From: Piper betle
Taxonomy: Eukaryota > Streptophyta > Magnoliopsida > Piperales > Piperaceae
NCBI GenBank assembly: GCA_033002965.1
Contig: JAURVB010013627.1
Location: 1-64,000, forward strand
Direction of reading: 5' to 3'
DNA: 64,000 nucleotides
The notes under the pieces are model-generated. The model was given only the letters and a program-made list of their open reading frames with translations, ran no database searches and was not told the DNA's origin. Shown piece after piece: positions 37,283 through 49,800 of this stretch. The translations under genes were made by a program, and so were the position numbers. Each line of letters begins with the position of its first letter. Positions within the stretch are counted from its first letter, which is position 1.

Positions 37283-40200
37283 TATATATATATATTAAAA
37301 AATAATAATGTGCCCCATCTAGGTTGTGGCACATTTTGTGGGTCCTTCAGCTCCTGAAAGGTGGGACCAGCTAACATGGTTTTTTTCGGCTTGCATTAAC
37401 TGCCACAATGGGTGGGCGATGTTACAAACGTCCCTCCGATACAAATCCAACGGCCAGGGCAGGCCCATGGGTCGTGGCGGCAGACAGACAAGAGCGGCAT
37501 AGACCGATGGCGGTGCACCGTTGTTATTGGGTCAAGAATCAGATCCCTTGGAGCATCTAAATCTTCTTTCCCCGACAAATCTAAGGAACCCTCTCGGGTC
37601 TCTCCTCCTACCCCCTCTTTCTCTTCTCCCCATATGTCTACGGCACCGTCGTCGATCCTCGATTCTTCGCCGTCGACCGTCGGTTGTCCTCGCATCTCTT
37701 CGTCAACGGATGCGCTGACCATCCCCGCCGCTTCTGACAAGGTTCCCCCCAATTCTTTTTTTTTTTGGAATTTCTTTGAATTTCTTGATCTTGATTCATG
37801 ATTTGTTGTTGTTGTTGTTGTGGTTGTTGTTGGTAGGGCTCGGACGAGGAGAAGGAGAGCGGTGGGGGGTTGGACGACTGCCATGGCGTCTGTGCGATTT
37901 GTCTGGAGAAGATTCCTCTTGAGGAGACTGCGCTGGTTAAAGGTTGCGAGCACGCTTACTGGTTTGTCTTCGACGACGCTTTATGTGTTATATTGTCAAA
38001 GACGCCTTTTTTTTCTGCTCTTTACGATTGACTATACCACTAAATTTTCGCTCGCTGCATGTGCTTTTTTCCCCTTTTGCCCCAATTTTAGCTTTTTGTG
38101 CAATCAGCTGTATGCCGGAACATTTTAGTTTTTTATTGCGGCCTCGCATATATGCTCTAATTTCTTACAACTGCTCCCCTTTTCCCTCTTCACATCTATT
38201 GAGTTTATTTACACCGTTAACTAATCACGATATTAAAAAAATAGAAAACCGAAAATTAAAATTAAACGATCACTTCACTGTTTAGATGCCGATGTTATAG
38301 TTTATTATGATGGGGAGATCAAATTAGTGAAAGTGAGAAAGCTTCTGTTGCAATTTAGAAGGGTAATGCAGTTCATGAATCGGCTACTCTTGCTGTGTAG
38401 CTCCTATTTGTTCACTTTTGGGACCTTAGCTTTAATGACGTGGGCTATATGCTGACTGTAGAACATCATTAATATTTTATAGAACAAATATAAGAGACAG
38501 TGAAATCATAATGTCTTTGGCTTCCCATCTTCATTTTCAAAATGGATAATCTAAGACTTTATAGTATCTTAGAGCAAGTTTCGTAGTTACTACAGAAAGC
38601 ATTTATTAGTTTTGAAATTGCTTGGCAGCATTGTGCGACTTTTTTTTCTTTTTATTTTGGCAAACCTGGGTCAATCTGTTGTTCTGGACGTTCTAGTTTT
38701 AGTTGGTTAACTATTGAGTGTTACTGCTGGTATCACCTAGCTTTACCATATGTGAGATTGAATTCTCAGTAGGTTACTTTTGTCTCGGGGCATTTGGAGT
38801 ATATGGCTTATGTTTGTCTGTGATATGTGGATGCAGTGTAACATGCATCTTAGTTTGGGCCACTTACAAGCAGAATCCTTGTTGCCCACAGTGCAAGAAC
38901 CCTTTTGAGTTCCTCAACGTGCATAGGTCCCTTGATGGCCGGTATAATTCCATTCAATGGTTTTTTGAATTATTGTTCTGTTTGTTAATTAGCTGCTGAA
39001 TTAAATAATTGATGTTTGTATAGCATTCATGATTACATGTTTGAGGAAAGTGTCTGTCTGCTGCTGAGGGCTGCATGGTTTGCGCCTTTGCAAGTGGATA
39101 CAAAGGACAATGCTTATGACGAAGATCATGACTACCTTTTACCGCATGATATTGAAGAGGAAGAAGATGACCTGGAAGACACTTATTTTGTTAGCACGTC
39201 TAATGTCCGAATTGGGAACCGTAGGTGGGGAGACAACGGCTATGTTAGGGCCGGGCACAAGCAAGCAAGACCAGTAAATCATGAACCTTTTCGGGAACCC
39301 GGGGCCTCCAGTTCTTCACGAAATCAGCAGCACAAGGGCAAAGAGGCTTTAAAAGATGGAAAGGGGAGGCGGGCAAAGAGGGCAATGAAGCGTGAAGCTG
39401 CTGATAAAGCCACTGCGGCAAAGCATGAGCAGCACCTTCAGAGGTTAGGGCTCAAGTAGGTATTGTTTGGCTTTTACCGTGTAAGAGGCCGCCGCAACTT
39501 GAGGATTCCTGTTTGTGGGCTCAAATAGGTCTTTTATCTTACCTGAAGTTTCGTAAAAGATTGCTAACTATTGCAAACGACTTTCTAGTGCAAATCTTTG
39601 CATATCATTTTACACTTGGAATTAAAGAATATGGTGCTTTAAAGATGGTGGCAATTGTTGACACTGTTATAAAAATTGCCATCTCAATATAAAAAATCAT
39701 GACACTAATTGGGAATCAGCAACACACTAATTTTTTTGGAGAAAGGTTGCTATCAGACTGTCGTCAGTAAGGCATGTATAATTCAGTGCTTAAGCAAATT
39801 TATAAGCGGCATTTTAATGTTACAATTACCGATCCATGAAGAATGTTTATTTCGAGTGTTTTTTTTGCAAATGAAGATCAAAGGTTGTGGGCATTTATAT
39901 CGTAAGTTCCTGCACATGCACAATTTGTTTCGGGTGGCTAGACTACACATTTGTCTTGAAGACGTTAGATGTCGGGAAAAATTTTTAACGCCGACAATAA
40001 ATTGTATACAATGGGGATTGGAATAAAACGAGTAATAACTATTATCTTTTGATGAAATGTGTATTTAAACCTATCTAGGGTTATGTTGGGTGTATTAATT
40101 AGATCCTAAATTCACATTGGAATTATATATAATCGATTAAATAATAATAAAAATAAATGTTCATAGTTACTAAATAAAATGTATCCTAATACCTTGCGGA

Positions 40201-40290
40201 GGAAGTCATCGAAGTGTGTGGGTTCGTTCCTCAAACAACATGGAACAATTCATTTTTAAAAAGTTTTCAAGTCTTGTTAGAAGTTTATTC
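37283..40290. repeat. Palindrome, left arm
   Basis: About 3.0 kb that is the reverse complement of 40310-43317, with its axis near 40,300 and almost no spacer. By eye, gene introns are close to identical between arms, coding sequence is about 97% or better, and the inner 3' flank (39460-40290) is only about 85-91% with small deletions. The outer edge is marked by AATAATGTGCCCCATCTAGG. Confidence 0.92.
37634..39459 (+). CDS. C3HC4 RING-finger protein, left palindrome copy
   Basis: Four exons (37634-37741, 37837-37961, 38837-38941, 39024-39459) encode 257 residues. A Ser-rich N-terminus precedes a C3HC4 RING: CAIC (C55, C58), C73, H75, YCVTC (C78, C81), CPQC (C94, C97), spacing C-x2-C-x14-C-x-H-x2-C-x2-C-x12-C-x2-C. 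After it come HRSLDG, EESVCLLLRAAWF, an acidic stretch (about 137-150), RIGNRRWGDNGYVRAG and a basic alanine/lysine C-terminus. The whole resembles plant RING/U-box proteins of the Arabidopsis At3g05545 kind, presumed E3 ubiquitin ligases of unknown substrate. The start is the ATG shared by both copies; an earlier in-frame ATG at 37412 is not preserved on the right arm. Transcription runs toward the palindrome axis, converging with its twin. Confidence 0.9.
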
Positions 40291-40309
40291 TAATTAGTTT
40301 TAAAAAGTT

Positions 40310-43300
40310 TTAATCCATAGAAATTAAAATACATTTTAACAAGATTTGAAAGCTTTTAAAGATGGATTGTTCTATGTTGTCAAGGAATGAATAGACCCAC
40401 ACATTTCCATGACTTCCTCGGCAAGGTATTAGGATACTTTTCATTTAGTAACTATGAACATTTATTTTTATTAATATTTAATCGGTTAAATATAATTCCA
40501 ATGTGAATTTAAGATCACATTAATACACCCAATATAACTTCAAATGGGTTTAAATGTACATTTGAACAAAAGATAATACTTATTACTTGTTTTGTTCCAA
40601 TCCCCATTGTATACAATTTGTTGTCAGCGTTCAAAATTTTTCCCCAACATCTAACGTCTTCAAGACAAATGTGTAGTCTAGTCGCCTGAAACAAATCGCC
40701 ACATCATGCACAGGAATTTACGATATAAATGCCCACAACCTTTGATCTTCATCTACAAAAAACTCGAAATAAACCTCTTCATTGATTGGTAATTGTTACT
40801 TTAAAATGCAATTTATAAATTTGACAACAGTCTGATAGCAACCTTTCTCCCAAAAAGATTAATTTGTGTTGCTGATTCCCAATTAGTATCATAATTTTTT
40901 ATATTGAGATGGTAATTTCTATAACACTATCAATAATTGTCACCATCTTTAAAACACCATATTCTATAATTCCAATTGTACAATGATGTGCAAAGATTTG
41001 CACTAGAAAGTCGTTTGCAATAGTTAGCAATCTTTTATGAAACTTCAGGCAAGATAAAAGACCTACTTGAGCCCACGAACAAGAATTCTCAAGTTGCGGC
41101 TGGCTCTTATACGGTAAAAGCCAAACAATACCTACTTGAGCCCTAACCTCTGAAGGTGCTGCTCATGCTTTGCTGCAGCGGCTTTATCAGCAGCTTCACG
41201 CTTCATTGCCCTCTTTGCCCGCCTCCCCTTTCCATCTTTTGAAGCCTCTTTGCCCTTGTGCTGCTGATTTCGTGAAGAACTGGACGCCCCGGGTTCCTGA
41301 AAAGATTCATGATTTACTGGTCTTGCTTGCTTGCGCCCGGCCCTAACATAGCCATTGTCTCCCCACCTACGGTTCCCAATTCGGACATTAGACGTGCTAA
41401 CAAAATAAGTGTCTTCCAGGTCATCTTCTTCTTCTTCAATATCATGCGGCAGAAGGTAGTCATGATCTTCGTCATAAACATTGTCCTTTGTATCCACTTG
41501 CAAAGGCACAAACCATGCAGCCCTCAGTAGCAGACAGACACTTTCCTCAAACATGTAATCATGAATGCTATACAAACATCAATTATTTGATTCAGCAGCT
41601 AATTAACAAACAGAACAATAATTCAAAAAACCATTGAATGGAATTATACCGGCCATCAAGGGACCTATGCACGTTGAGGAACTCAAAAGGGTTCTTGCAC
41701 TGTGGGCAACAAGGATTCTGCTTGTAAGTGGCCCAAACTAAGATGCATGTTACACTGCATCCACATATCACAGACAAACATAAGCCATATACTCCAAATG
41801 CCCCGAGACAAAAGTAACCTACTGAGAATTCAATCTCACATATGGTAAAGCTAGGTGATACCAGCAGTAACACTCAATAGTTAACCAACTAAAACTAGAA
41901 CGTCCAGAACAACAGATTGACCCAGGTTTGCCAAAATAAAAGAAAAAAAAGTCGCACAATGCTGCCAAGCAATTTCAAAACTAATAAATGCTTTCTGTAG
42001 TAACTACGAAACTTGCTCTAAGATACTATAAAGTCTTAGATTATCCATTTTGAAAATGAAGATGGGAAGCCAAAGACATTATGATTTCACTGTCTCTTAT
42101 ATTTGTTCTATAAAATATTAATGATGTTCTACAGTCAGCATATAGCCCACGTCATTAAAGCTAAGGTCCCAAAAGTGAACAAATAGGAGCTACACAGCAA
42201 GAGTAGCCGATTCATGAACTGCATTACCCTTCTAAATTGCAACAGAAGCTTTCTCACTTTCACTAATTTGATCTCCCCATCATAATAAACTATAACATCG
42301 GCATCTAAACAGTGAAGTGATCGTTTAATTTTAATTTTCGGTTTTCTATTTTTTTTAATATCGTGATTAGTTAACGGTGTAAATAAACTCAATAGATGTG
42401 AAGAGGGAAAAGGGGAGCAGTTGTAAGAAATTAGAGCATATATGCGAGGCCGCAATAAAAAACTAAAATGTTCCGGCATACAGCTGATTGCACAAAAAGC
42501 TAAAATTGGGGCAAAAGGGGAAAAAAGCACATGCAGCGAGCGAAAATTTAGTGGTATAGTCAATCGTAAAGAGCAGAAAAAAAATGGCGTTTTGACAATA
42601 TAACACATAAAGCGTCGTCGAAGACAAACCAGTAAGCGTGCTCGCAACCTTTAACCAGCGCAGTCTCCTCAAGAGGAATCTTCTCCAGACAAATCGCACA
42701 GACGCCATGGCAGTCGTCCAACCCCCCACCGCCCTCCTTCTCCTCGTCCGAGCCCTACCAACAACAACCATAACAACAACAACAACAACAACATCATGAA
42801 TCAAGATCAAGAAATTCAAAGAAATTCCAAAAAAAAAGAATTGGGGAGAACCTTGTCAGAAGCGGCGGGGACGGTCAGCGCATCCGTTGACGAAGAGATG
42901 CGAGGACAACCGACGGTCGACGGCGAAGAATCGAGGATCGACGACGGTGCCGTAGACATATGGGGAGAAGAGAAAGAGGGGGTAGGAGGAGAGACCCGAG
43001 AGGGTTCCTTAGATTTGTCGGGGAAAGAAGATTTAGATGCTCCAAGGGATCTGATTCTTGACCCAATAACAACGGTGCACCGCCATCGGTCTATGCCGCT
43101 CTTGTCTGTCCGCCGCCAGGACCCAAGGGCCTGCCCTGGCCGTTGGATTTGTATCGGAGGGACGTTTGTAATTGACTGTTAACATTGCCCACCCATTGTG
43201 GCGGTTGATGCAGCCAAACAAAAACATGTTAGCCGGCCCCACCTTTCCGGTCGTGAAGGACTCACAAAATGTGCCACAACCTAGATGGGGCACATTATTA

Positions 43301-43317
43301 TTTTTTAATATATATTT
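40310..43317. repeat. Palindrome, right arm
   Basis: Reverse complement of the left arm. Its outer edge reads CCTAGATGGGGCACATTATT, after which the arms diverge. It holds a short insertion near 43175-43190 and many substitutions in the inner 800 bases relative to the left arm. Confidence 0.92.
41132..42959 (-). CDS. C3HC4 RING-finger protein, right palindrome copy
   Basis: Mirror of the left gene with the same four-exon structure (42959-42852, 42754-42630, 41754-41650, 41567-41132), equal exon lengths and 257 codons. All eight RING ligands and all splice sites are kept. I count nine residue differences from the left copy: one each in exons 1 (I to V) and 2 (S to G), and seven in exon 4 (such as A to V twice, H to R, P to S, R to Q, L to S, T to A). 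Both copies therefore look functional. The 5' region differs by a short insertion upstream of the start, so expression may not be identical. Function as an E3 ligase is inferred from the RING domain. Confidence 0.9.
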
Positions 43318-43660
43318 TTAGGTGCAGGATTATTCGTCCCTGCTGAGTGGGTCTTTTATCTGGGTTTAAAGCTTGTTAAGATTGTGGCGCCTATATTTTA
43401 TAAAAGATAATACGATAAAAATAAAATATAAAAAATTTATATAATTTTTTAAAATTTAACTTAAATTTCTAAGTCAAATTATGATAAGATTAATATTAAC
43501 ATCCACTAACTTTTAATTTTTTTACAAATTATAAATTTTAGTTAAATTTTTATTATTTTAACTTTTTAAATCCATACATAATTTGTTTCTTGAAGACTTT
43601 ATAATTGGCCCAGTAATGTTTTGACGAAGAATTGGCTTAATGACTGAAATAGAGAAAATC
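43318..43660. other. AT-rich spacer right of the palindrome
   Basis: No gene; AT-rich, without clear homology to the left spacer at 36851-37282, so the two flanks diverged by insertion or deletion. Confidence 0.4.
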
Positions 43661-45951
43661 TGTTAGACACTAAGTGTTACCCCAATCAGGGTAAAGAAAT
43701 AGCTTGAAATAAATCCTCAGCTGAGTTGGTCCGAAATGAATTGGGCTTGGTCTGCAAATGAACTTGTCTACATTGTACCGGGCGAGTACGGGCCAGGTTA
43801 CCAACAATACTTATGGACGCGGTCATGTATAACAGGTTGGCAGGGTAAACAACATCAAAGAAACATACAGTAACGTCCGGGCATACAGTAACGGTCAAAT
43901 TCAACGGACAACAGCTTGCCGATCTTGCATTCCGTTCAACAAGGGACAAGAAATGGGCAAGCTGGTGGGCCCGAACCCACTTCTCCGCCCGATCTCTTCT
44001 TCTTCTTCTTCTTCTGTTTTCCAAGGAATCACCGGCATACAGGACTCCTCCTCCGGCGATGATGGGTGGCGCTAGCAAAGTGTGGAAACCTTCTCAAAAA
44101 AGCAAGAAAACCTCCGTTAAGGCTCCATGGTCTAAGGTCAAAGGGCTCTTCTCCGGCGAAAGATTTCAGTCAGCACTATTTGGCATGGACTTTGGTTGCG
44201 ATCAATGCCTTAACTCCTGTGGGCAGCGAAGCGGCACCAAAGATCTCAATTTTCTTCTCCGTTGCATACCAGCATTGGATCCTCTCTCTAACAATGAAAT
44301 CCCACGACAATTGCAATGAATCTGCCAATGATTGATCCTTGCCCGGAGATAGCAGCGACAAGCCTTCAATGTACTATGTTTTCTCCTTTCTCCGGTGGTG
44401 ATGGCGTGACTCCTTGGCTTGGTGACGGCCAGGATGCTGCAATTTCTGAATCCCCGGCTCCACACGAATGACTTCAGAGCCGCTTCAGAGTGACAACAAC
44501 ATATCTCCTTGGCGTCTTTTCGGCTGGACTTCCTCAAACAGAAAAAAGCAACAAGATGGCGTGTGCAGTAGCAAGGTGCAAGACTTCCAACCCCGTGACG
44601 GACAGGCTCTAATGGACAGGGGTGAGCGACCTCCTTGGCGAACTACTTCTCAGCAGGGCAAAACTTCTCCTCTTCCATGCTCTGTTTAGTGGCGTTCAAC
44701 CTTGGGTGGCATCAACAGATTTCGGTAGCGCAAATTCCGGCAAGGGCAGGGCAACAAAGTAACAGCAATTACTCGGTTTCGGCTCTCTTCAAATTTGAAT
44801 TGGGCAGAACAGCAACACTCCGGCGTCTCTCCTTGGCGGCTCAAAACAGAGCAATGACAGGCTACTCTCTTCTTTCCCTGCTCCGATCAATATTCGTGAT
44901 TTTTTCCCAGCGACGAATGCGTCGAACTCCAGATGGACTCCACCTAGAACCAAAGATCACTTCAACCGCTTCACTTTGAACACTACGGCGGCGTTGAGAA
45001 TGGCCGGTGATGGCCGGAAAACAGCCGCAAAATCAGCTCTCTGCAGCGATTTTCCCTTAGTTTTCTCCCTCTCCGGTGGGCAACTTCCAGATTTTTTCCG
45101 ACGACTGCGCCTTTGAACTCTAGTAAAACTCCACCCAGATCCAAATATCACTTCACGGGCTTCATATTGGACACCACCGCGGGGGTTGTGGACAGCCGGC
45201 CTTAACCAAAAAACAGACGTGAAATCAGCTCTCTATGGCAGTTTTCTGCTCTATTTTTATCTTCTCTTTCGTTGTTGGCAAGGATGACTCTGGTGACTTA
45301 GTATTCCAGCGGCGGTCTACCGACGATGACAACAAACTCTAGACAACTTTGGTGTAAGGCCCAACTTCAATGCGGTCACTTTTTCTGTGAGCCTTCGGAG
45401 AGACTCTCCCTTTGGTAAGCAAAGACGAAAACTATAGTGTGACAGCAACTTGATGGCGTCCAAGGGGCTACGTCTAGCACGAATTCTCGGCAGTAATTTG
45501 TCTCTAATGAACTCTCTTGCGGCAGCAGTGGGAAGACGGCAGGGCTCTCCACTTCATGGCAGCAACAACAAGGCTTTCGCCTTCATATCAGGAACATTTC
45601 TCTCTCGGCAAGGCTTCACAGCAAAGACAGCGGGGGACATCGATTAAACTTCATGGATAGGGATGACTTAGGTGAGCACTACAGGGAATTCAACCTTCTC
45701 CTTCAACCTTCTCCATCCCCTGCTTCTTTTCTTCTCTTGTTTTTGCCGCCACGATTTTGCCTACACATAATAAACAACCCCTGCAAAAGTAAACACCCCT
45801 TTGAAGTAGATTTATTGCGGCGAGGCAGCAGGGGCTAAACTTCTTCATATGAGAAACGGGGTATATAAAGTCTCATTCATTCTTTCACTTCTTTGCAATA
45901 ATAAATACGAGCCTTTTTTTCTCTTAAAATTTTCTCCTCCCTTTATTAACA
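43661..45951 (+). mobile_element. Solo-LTR-like element
   Basis: It starts TGTTAGACAC and ends near TTAACA, holds scattered short frames with no domain, a CTT microsatellite near 44000, and a core promoter GTATATAAAG at 45861-45870 close to the 3' end, as in a long U3 followed by short R and U5. An interior phrase, TTGCGGCGAGGCAGCA near 45818, recurs as TTGCAGCGAGGCAGCA near 61041 in the element at 59522-61651, and both share CTTTGAAC and ATCACTTC phrases, so they appear related. No flanking target duplication was confirmed, and no gag-pol is nearby. Confidence 0.5.
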
Positions 45952-46066
45952 ATATGTGATTTTTTATAAATATTGAGAGCCTTCCTACTCACGTAGAACT
46001 ATGGCCAATTCAATTTTTTCATAAATATCTTTTAGTAGTTTTAAAACAGCCCAAATGTCCTCAAAT

Positions 46067-46485
46067 AAAATAGATGTTTACAAAATATATAAATAAATGT
46101 AGATAATTTATAATATGATACATATAAACTATGATAGCTTTGAATAAACAAACTATGAACCGCTAAATAATCTAAGGTCCTATTAATTAACAACTATTGA
46201 GAGATAAATTTCTTACAAATTTATTAGATTGGGTCAGTTGTACCTTTCCAAAATTTCAATGGGTCTTAAGTAATTTTTGTGCCCATACGAGAATAGAATT
46301 AGAAACCGAACGTTGGTCATGCATAATCACGGCGGTAAGAATAGGCGACGTATATATAATAATAGCTGTGAAAATATGCGTACAATAACAATTTTAACAT
46401 GAGTTTTAAAAATAATAAACAATTTTGATTTCTCTGTACACTAGGATTTTGATACAAAAAATAAATGCGGATACACAATACGTAC
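46067..46485. repeat. Outer inverted block, right copy (empty site)
   Basis: It aligns in reverse with 34106-35191 but lacks the 602-bp MULE-like element. At the matching position it keeps one copy of the target, read on the minus strand as AGGTACAACT between GGAA and GACCC. This gives the pre-insertion state of that site. Confidence 0.85.
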
Positions 46486-46835
46486 ACCCCAGGGTACACA
46501 CTTCTTTTACCACTCTTTTGGGCCAACAACAAATTGCCGCGTCACAGAAGCCTTGTGTTATATCATTACATTACAATTACAACTAAGTTTACATGTAAAT
46601 ATTTCTGTACCCACTAAGCTGGTTGAGGCAAAAGGTGTTCCAAACGCCTTGACCACTAATCGGGAGCCATTTTCAAGTCCTCCGAATGCTATGTCAGTAG
46701 GGCTATACAGGGAGAAATGTCGACCTTAGTCGAATCAAAGGATTATCGGAACTCCATGCATCGACTTAATTGGAGCAGCAGTTCCGACTAAAAAAATCAA
46801 ATGTGTGTATGCTTGCAGCTTATGGGTGCTTAGAA
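46486..46835. other. 3' flank of the PIP5K gene
   Basis: About 350 bases beyond the kinase stop codon on its 3' side; the part next to the stop is likely its 3' UTR. No other feature recognised. Confidence 0.4.
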
Positions 46836-49800
46836 TTATGCACAGTTGGTATCTTCCGTGAAAGCTTTAAAAATGAAATCACGAAACCGTTTGGAATACT
46901 GCCTGGGATCAACAGCAGATATGGATGTTGGATCGTAGTGTATGGACTTGTATGCATGTTCCAGCTTCTTGCTTATGTCGTAGTCTTGGAGTATATCTAT
47001 TATGCCGAAGTAGAGGACCACATCATAGAAATTCCCAGTAGGCTCTCCAACTAATTGCGCCTCGCCGCCAATATCGTATCTCCTCACTGTTTGCTCAACC
47101 CTTCCAGGCATATTGATGCCCAACCTGATAGTCGCCCACCTACACCACCCACAGAATTTACAACTTCAAACTTCCGCATTGCAATGCATTTATCTTATTT
47201 ACAAAATGAGATCAGTATATTTATTTTCCAGCGTGGTCATTACCTGCTGGGATCGTTGAGAAGATGGTCCATATCTGTCATAGAGATACGAGGAGTGCTA
47301 TCGCTGCCGTACGATTCAAGACCTACAAGAAATTGGTCATATTTTGTTAGCTATAAGCCTCAGGGTAGCGAGGAGATTGATTATTGGGACCAACGAGCAA
47401 TCACCCCTAGGAGTTCTGTTGCCCGGTGTCCTAGCATCCTCATCCTCCGTGGAGCATGAGTCTCTGAAATGCAGACCCACCAAAAGGCTGTAATCCATAA
47501 TTCTCTCTTGCTCAAGAAACTCGCAATCTCGATCCACTTGCCTGCGAAAAAATATATTTAAAAAAATCATCCTAGTGTCACTTTGGGATGGCAATGCATG
47601 CACCAGGCATGTACAGACGTAGTGAAAGTTAGTAGTGCCTGTGCATCTCCTGGACCCATGTTTTTTGCAAACGGAAAATGAAATTGAGATCAAGATCTTT
47701 AAGTGTCGTGTTTTCATCGATCTCTGTTGCTGGCTTATCGGTAATTCGACCATGGGAAGAACCTTTTAAATCAAACCGCCTTTGAATTGGGTACTCCGAG
47801 CAGAACAAGTTACCCATGATGACAAAACGAACCTATCATTAAATTAAACAGAAAATAAGGATGAGCAGTGAAAACGAGTAATTGCTTTGGAAACTGCTTT
47901 TAGTTGGTCGCTCCCAACAATTACACACCTTTTTTGTGTAGCTCCCAATTTCACACAATGCAAGCCGAAGAATTTGGTCACCAAAGTGTTCTCAAAAGCT
48001 CTAACGTGATTGTAATAAGCAGGAAGCATCTTCAAGAGGACCTGTAGCATGTCAACAAAATACTTAATTATTAAGAATGAAGTCGTAGATATATCATATA
48101 AAGAGCAAGGAGCAACATATAATTTGGTTACTTTAACTTCAGACTTCTTCATAGTCTTTATCATGTACTTATCATCATTGGTCAAGTAGAAGAAGCTTCC
48201 ACTCTTCCCAGGGGATGATAGCTCCCGAAGTGCATCATTGCCGCAAATCGATATCATGTAATCCGCTGCGTCAACTTTGAACAACTTGCGAAGAGTCCTA
48301 CATGAGAATTGATCGTAGACGCAAGCTTTAAACCGCCAACAAATTAGAATAATAGTGGCTAACACGGGATAAATTATCTGCAAGTTTCTCATGGTCAAGA
48401 ATACAAACCTAAAGACTACAGGGCAATAATCCTTCCATCTGAAATCACAAGATTGGTGAGGTGGAGTATGCTTGGTTCCCTCTGGCGGGAACTTGGTCCA
48501 TAACTTTTCTTTAAGATCAAAAGCTGACGCTTTGAGGTCTAGAGACGTTGCCGGTGCCGGTCTTCCCACAGAATGCCTGCACCATACAACATTCCCTTTG
48601 GTAATAAGCGAGAAGAAATAGCACGTAATTCATCAGAAGCACAGAAGCTGCACACGCTCACTTTTTTCTCAATCAAAGCGATTGGCACCAACGGCAATTA
48701 ACAAAGGGGCCAGAATGAGATGAGTACATACGACAGCAATCGATAATGGCAAGATTTGAAAGTATGCCAAATTATCAACGTCTAATTACTCCGATTGTTT
48801 CTCTCTTCTAAAAAGAACAGAGCATTATTTGTCCGGTTGCAGGTCGAAATTGTTGTGTTCCAAAAGTTAGATTGGAAAGACATGAGAGTTTGAGTCGCAA
48901 GGAACATCAAAAGAAACTAATATTTCCTTGTTTTGCCAAATATTATTATAATAAACTCTAGTTGATGAAAGTGATAAATTACCGGATACCGAGCTGCAAA
49001 TTGAGCATGAGCTCGTAGTTCTTGTGCGCCTTGGAAATGGTCTGTCCTTGCCTCTTCCTCTCCCTGGGCAGGCCTCTCGGGTTAAAGGGCCGTGCCGTGA
49101 ACGCGTCGTCGTCTCTCTCGGGGCATCCATGATCATAACCCAAGTTTGCCCTTTCGTCGCCGCCGACCGATGACCTCCCCAACCAACGGTGCTCTTCCTC
49201 GGCGGTGTCCGGCTCCGCCACGCCCTGTCCCAACTCAGAGTCTTCTGAGAAGGTAAGATGGAGACCTCCTCACCCAGGCAGATTTGGCAGTCACTCAAAT
49301 CCACATTGTACACCTGCTGCGGGTTCCAACTCGGGTTGCCGGCCGGGCATGCGGCGCCGCTAGTGTAGTAGGTGCCATTCTGCTCCTTGGGGTCCTTGCT
49401 CCACACGCCGACGTAGAAGCTGCCGTCGGGGAAGAGGAACCTGCCGTCCCCGTTGGGCAGACCACCCTCCCAGCACCCGACGTAGCGGTTGCCGTTTGCC
49501 CATAGAAGGGAGCCTTTGCCGGAGATGGCGCCGCCGCGCCACCCCCTTCGTACTCGTTCCCGTTCTTCCATACGTACTTTCCGTGGCCGTCTTGGACCCC
49601 GCCGCGCCACTCCCCCTCGTAGTGATCCCCATTGTAATAGCTCTTCCTGCCCTGCCCCTGCTTGAGGTTCATAACCCATTGACCACGGTAGGTGTCACCG
49701 GTGGAGCTGGTGTAGGTGCCGTACCCGTCCATGTACCCGCTTTTGAACTCGCCCTCGTAGGTGGCGCCCGACGGCCACGAGAACTTGCCCTTCCCCGTCG

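Noticed and set aside
37412..37633. Longer N-terminus for the left RING gene from the ATG at 37412
   Set aside because: That start is not preserved in the right-arm copy, which carries a short insertion there, and the added residues look like leader sequence.
44059..45647. Small gene frames (such as 44059-44319 and 45450-45647)
   Set aside because: They lie inside a solo-LTR-like repeat related to 59522-61651, with no domain or consistent exon structure.
47406..47480. A fourth frame break in PIP5K after the GNRTPRG motif
   Set aside because: An 84-base GT-AG intron (47404-47323) restores the frame into GLESYGSD without any indel.
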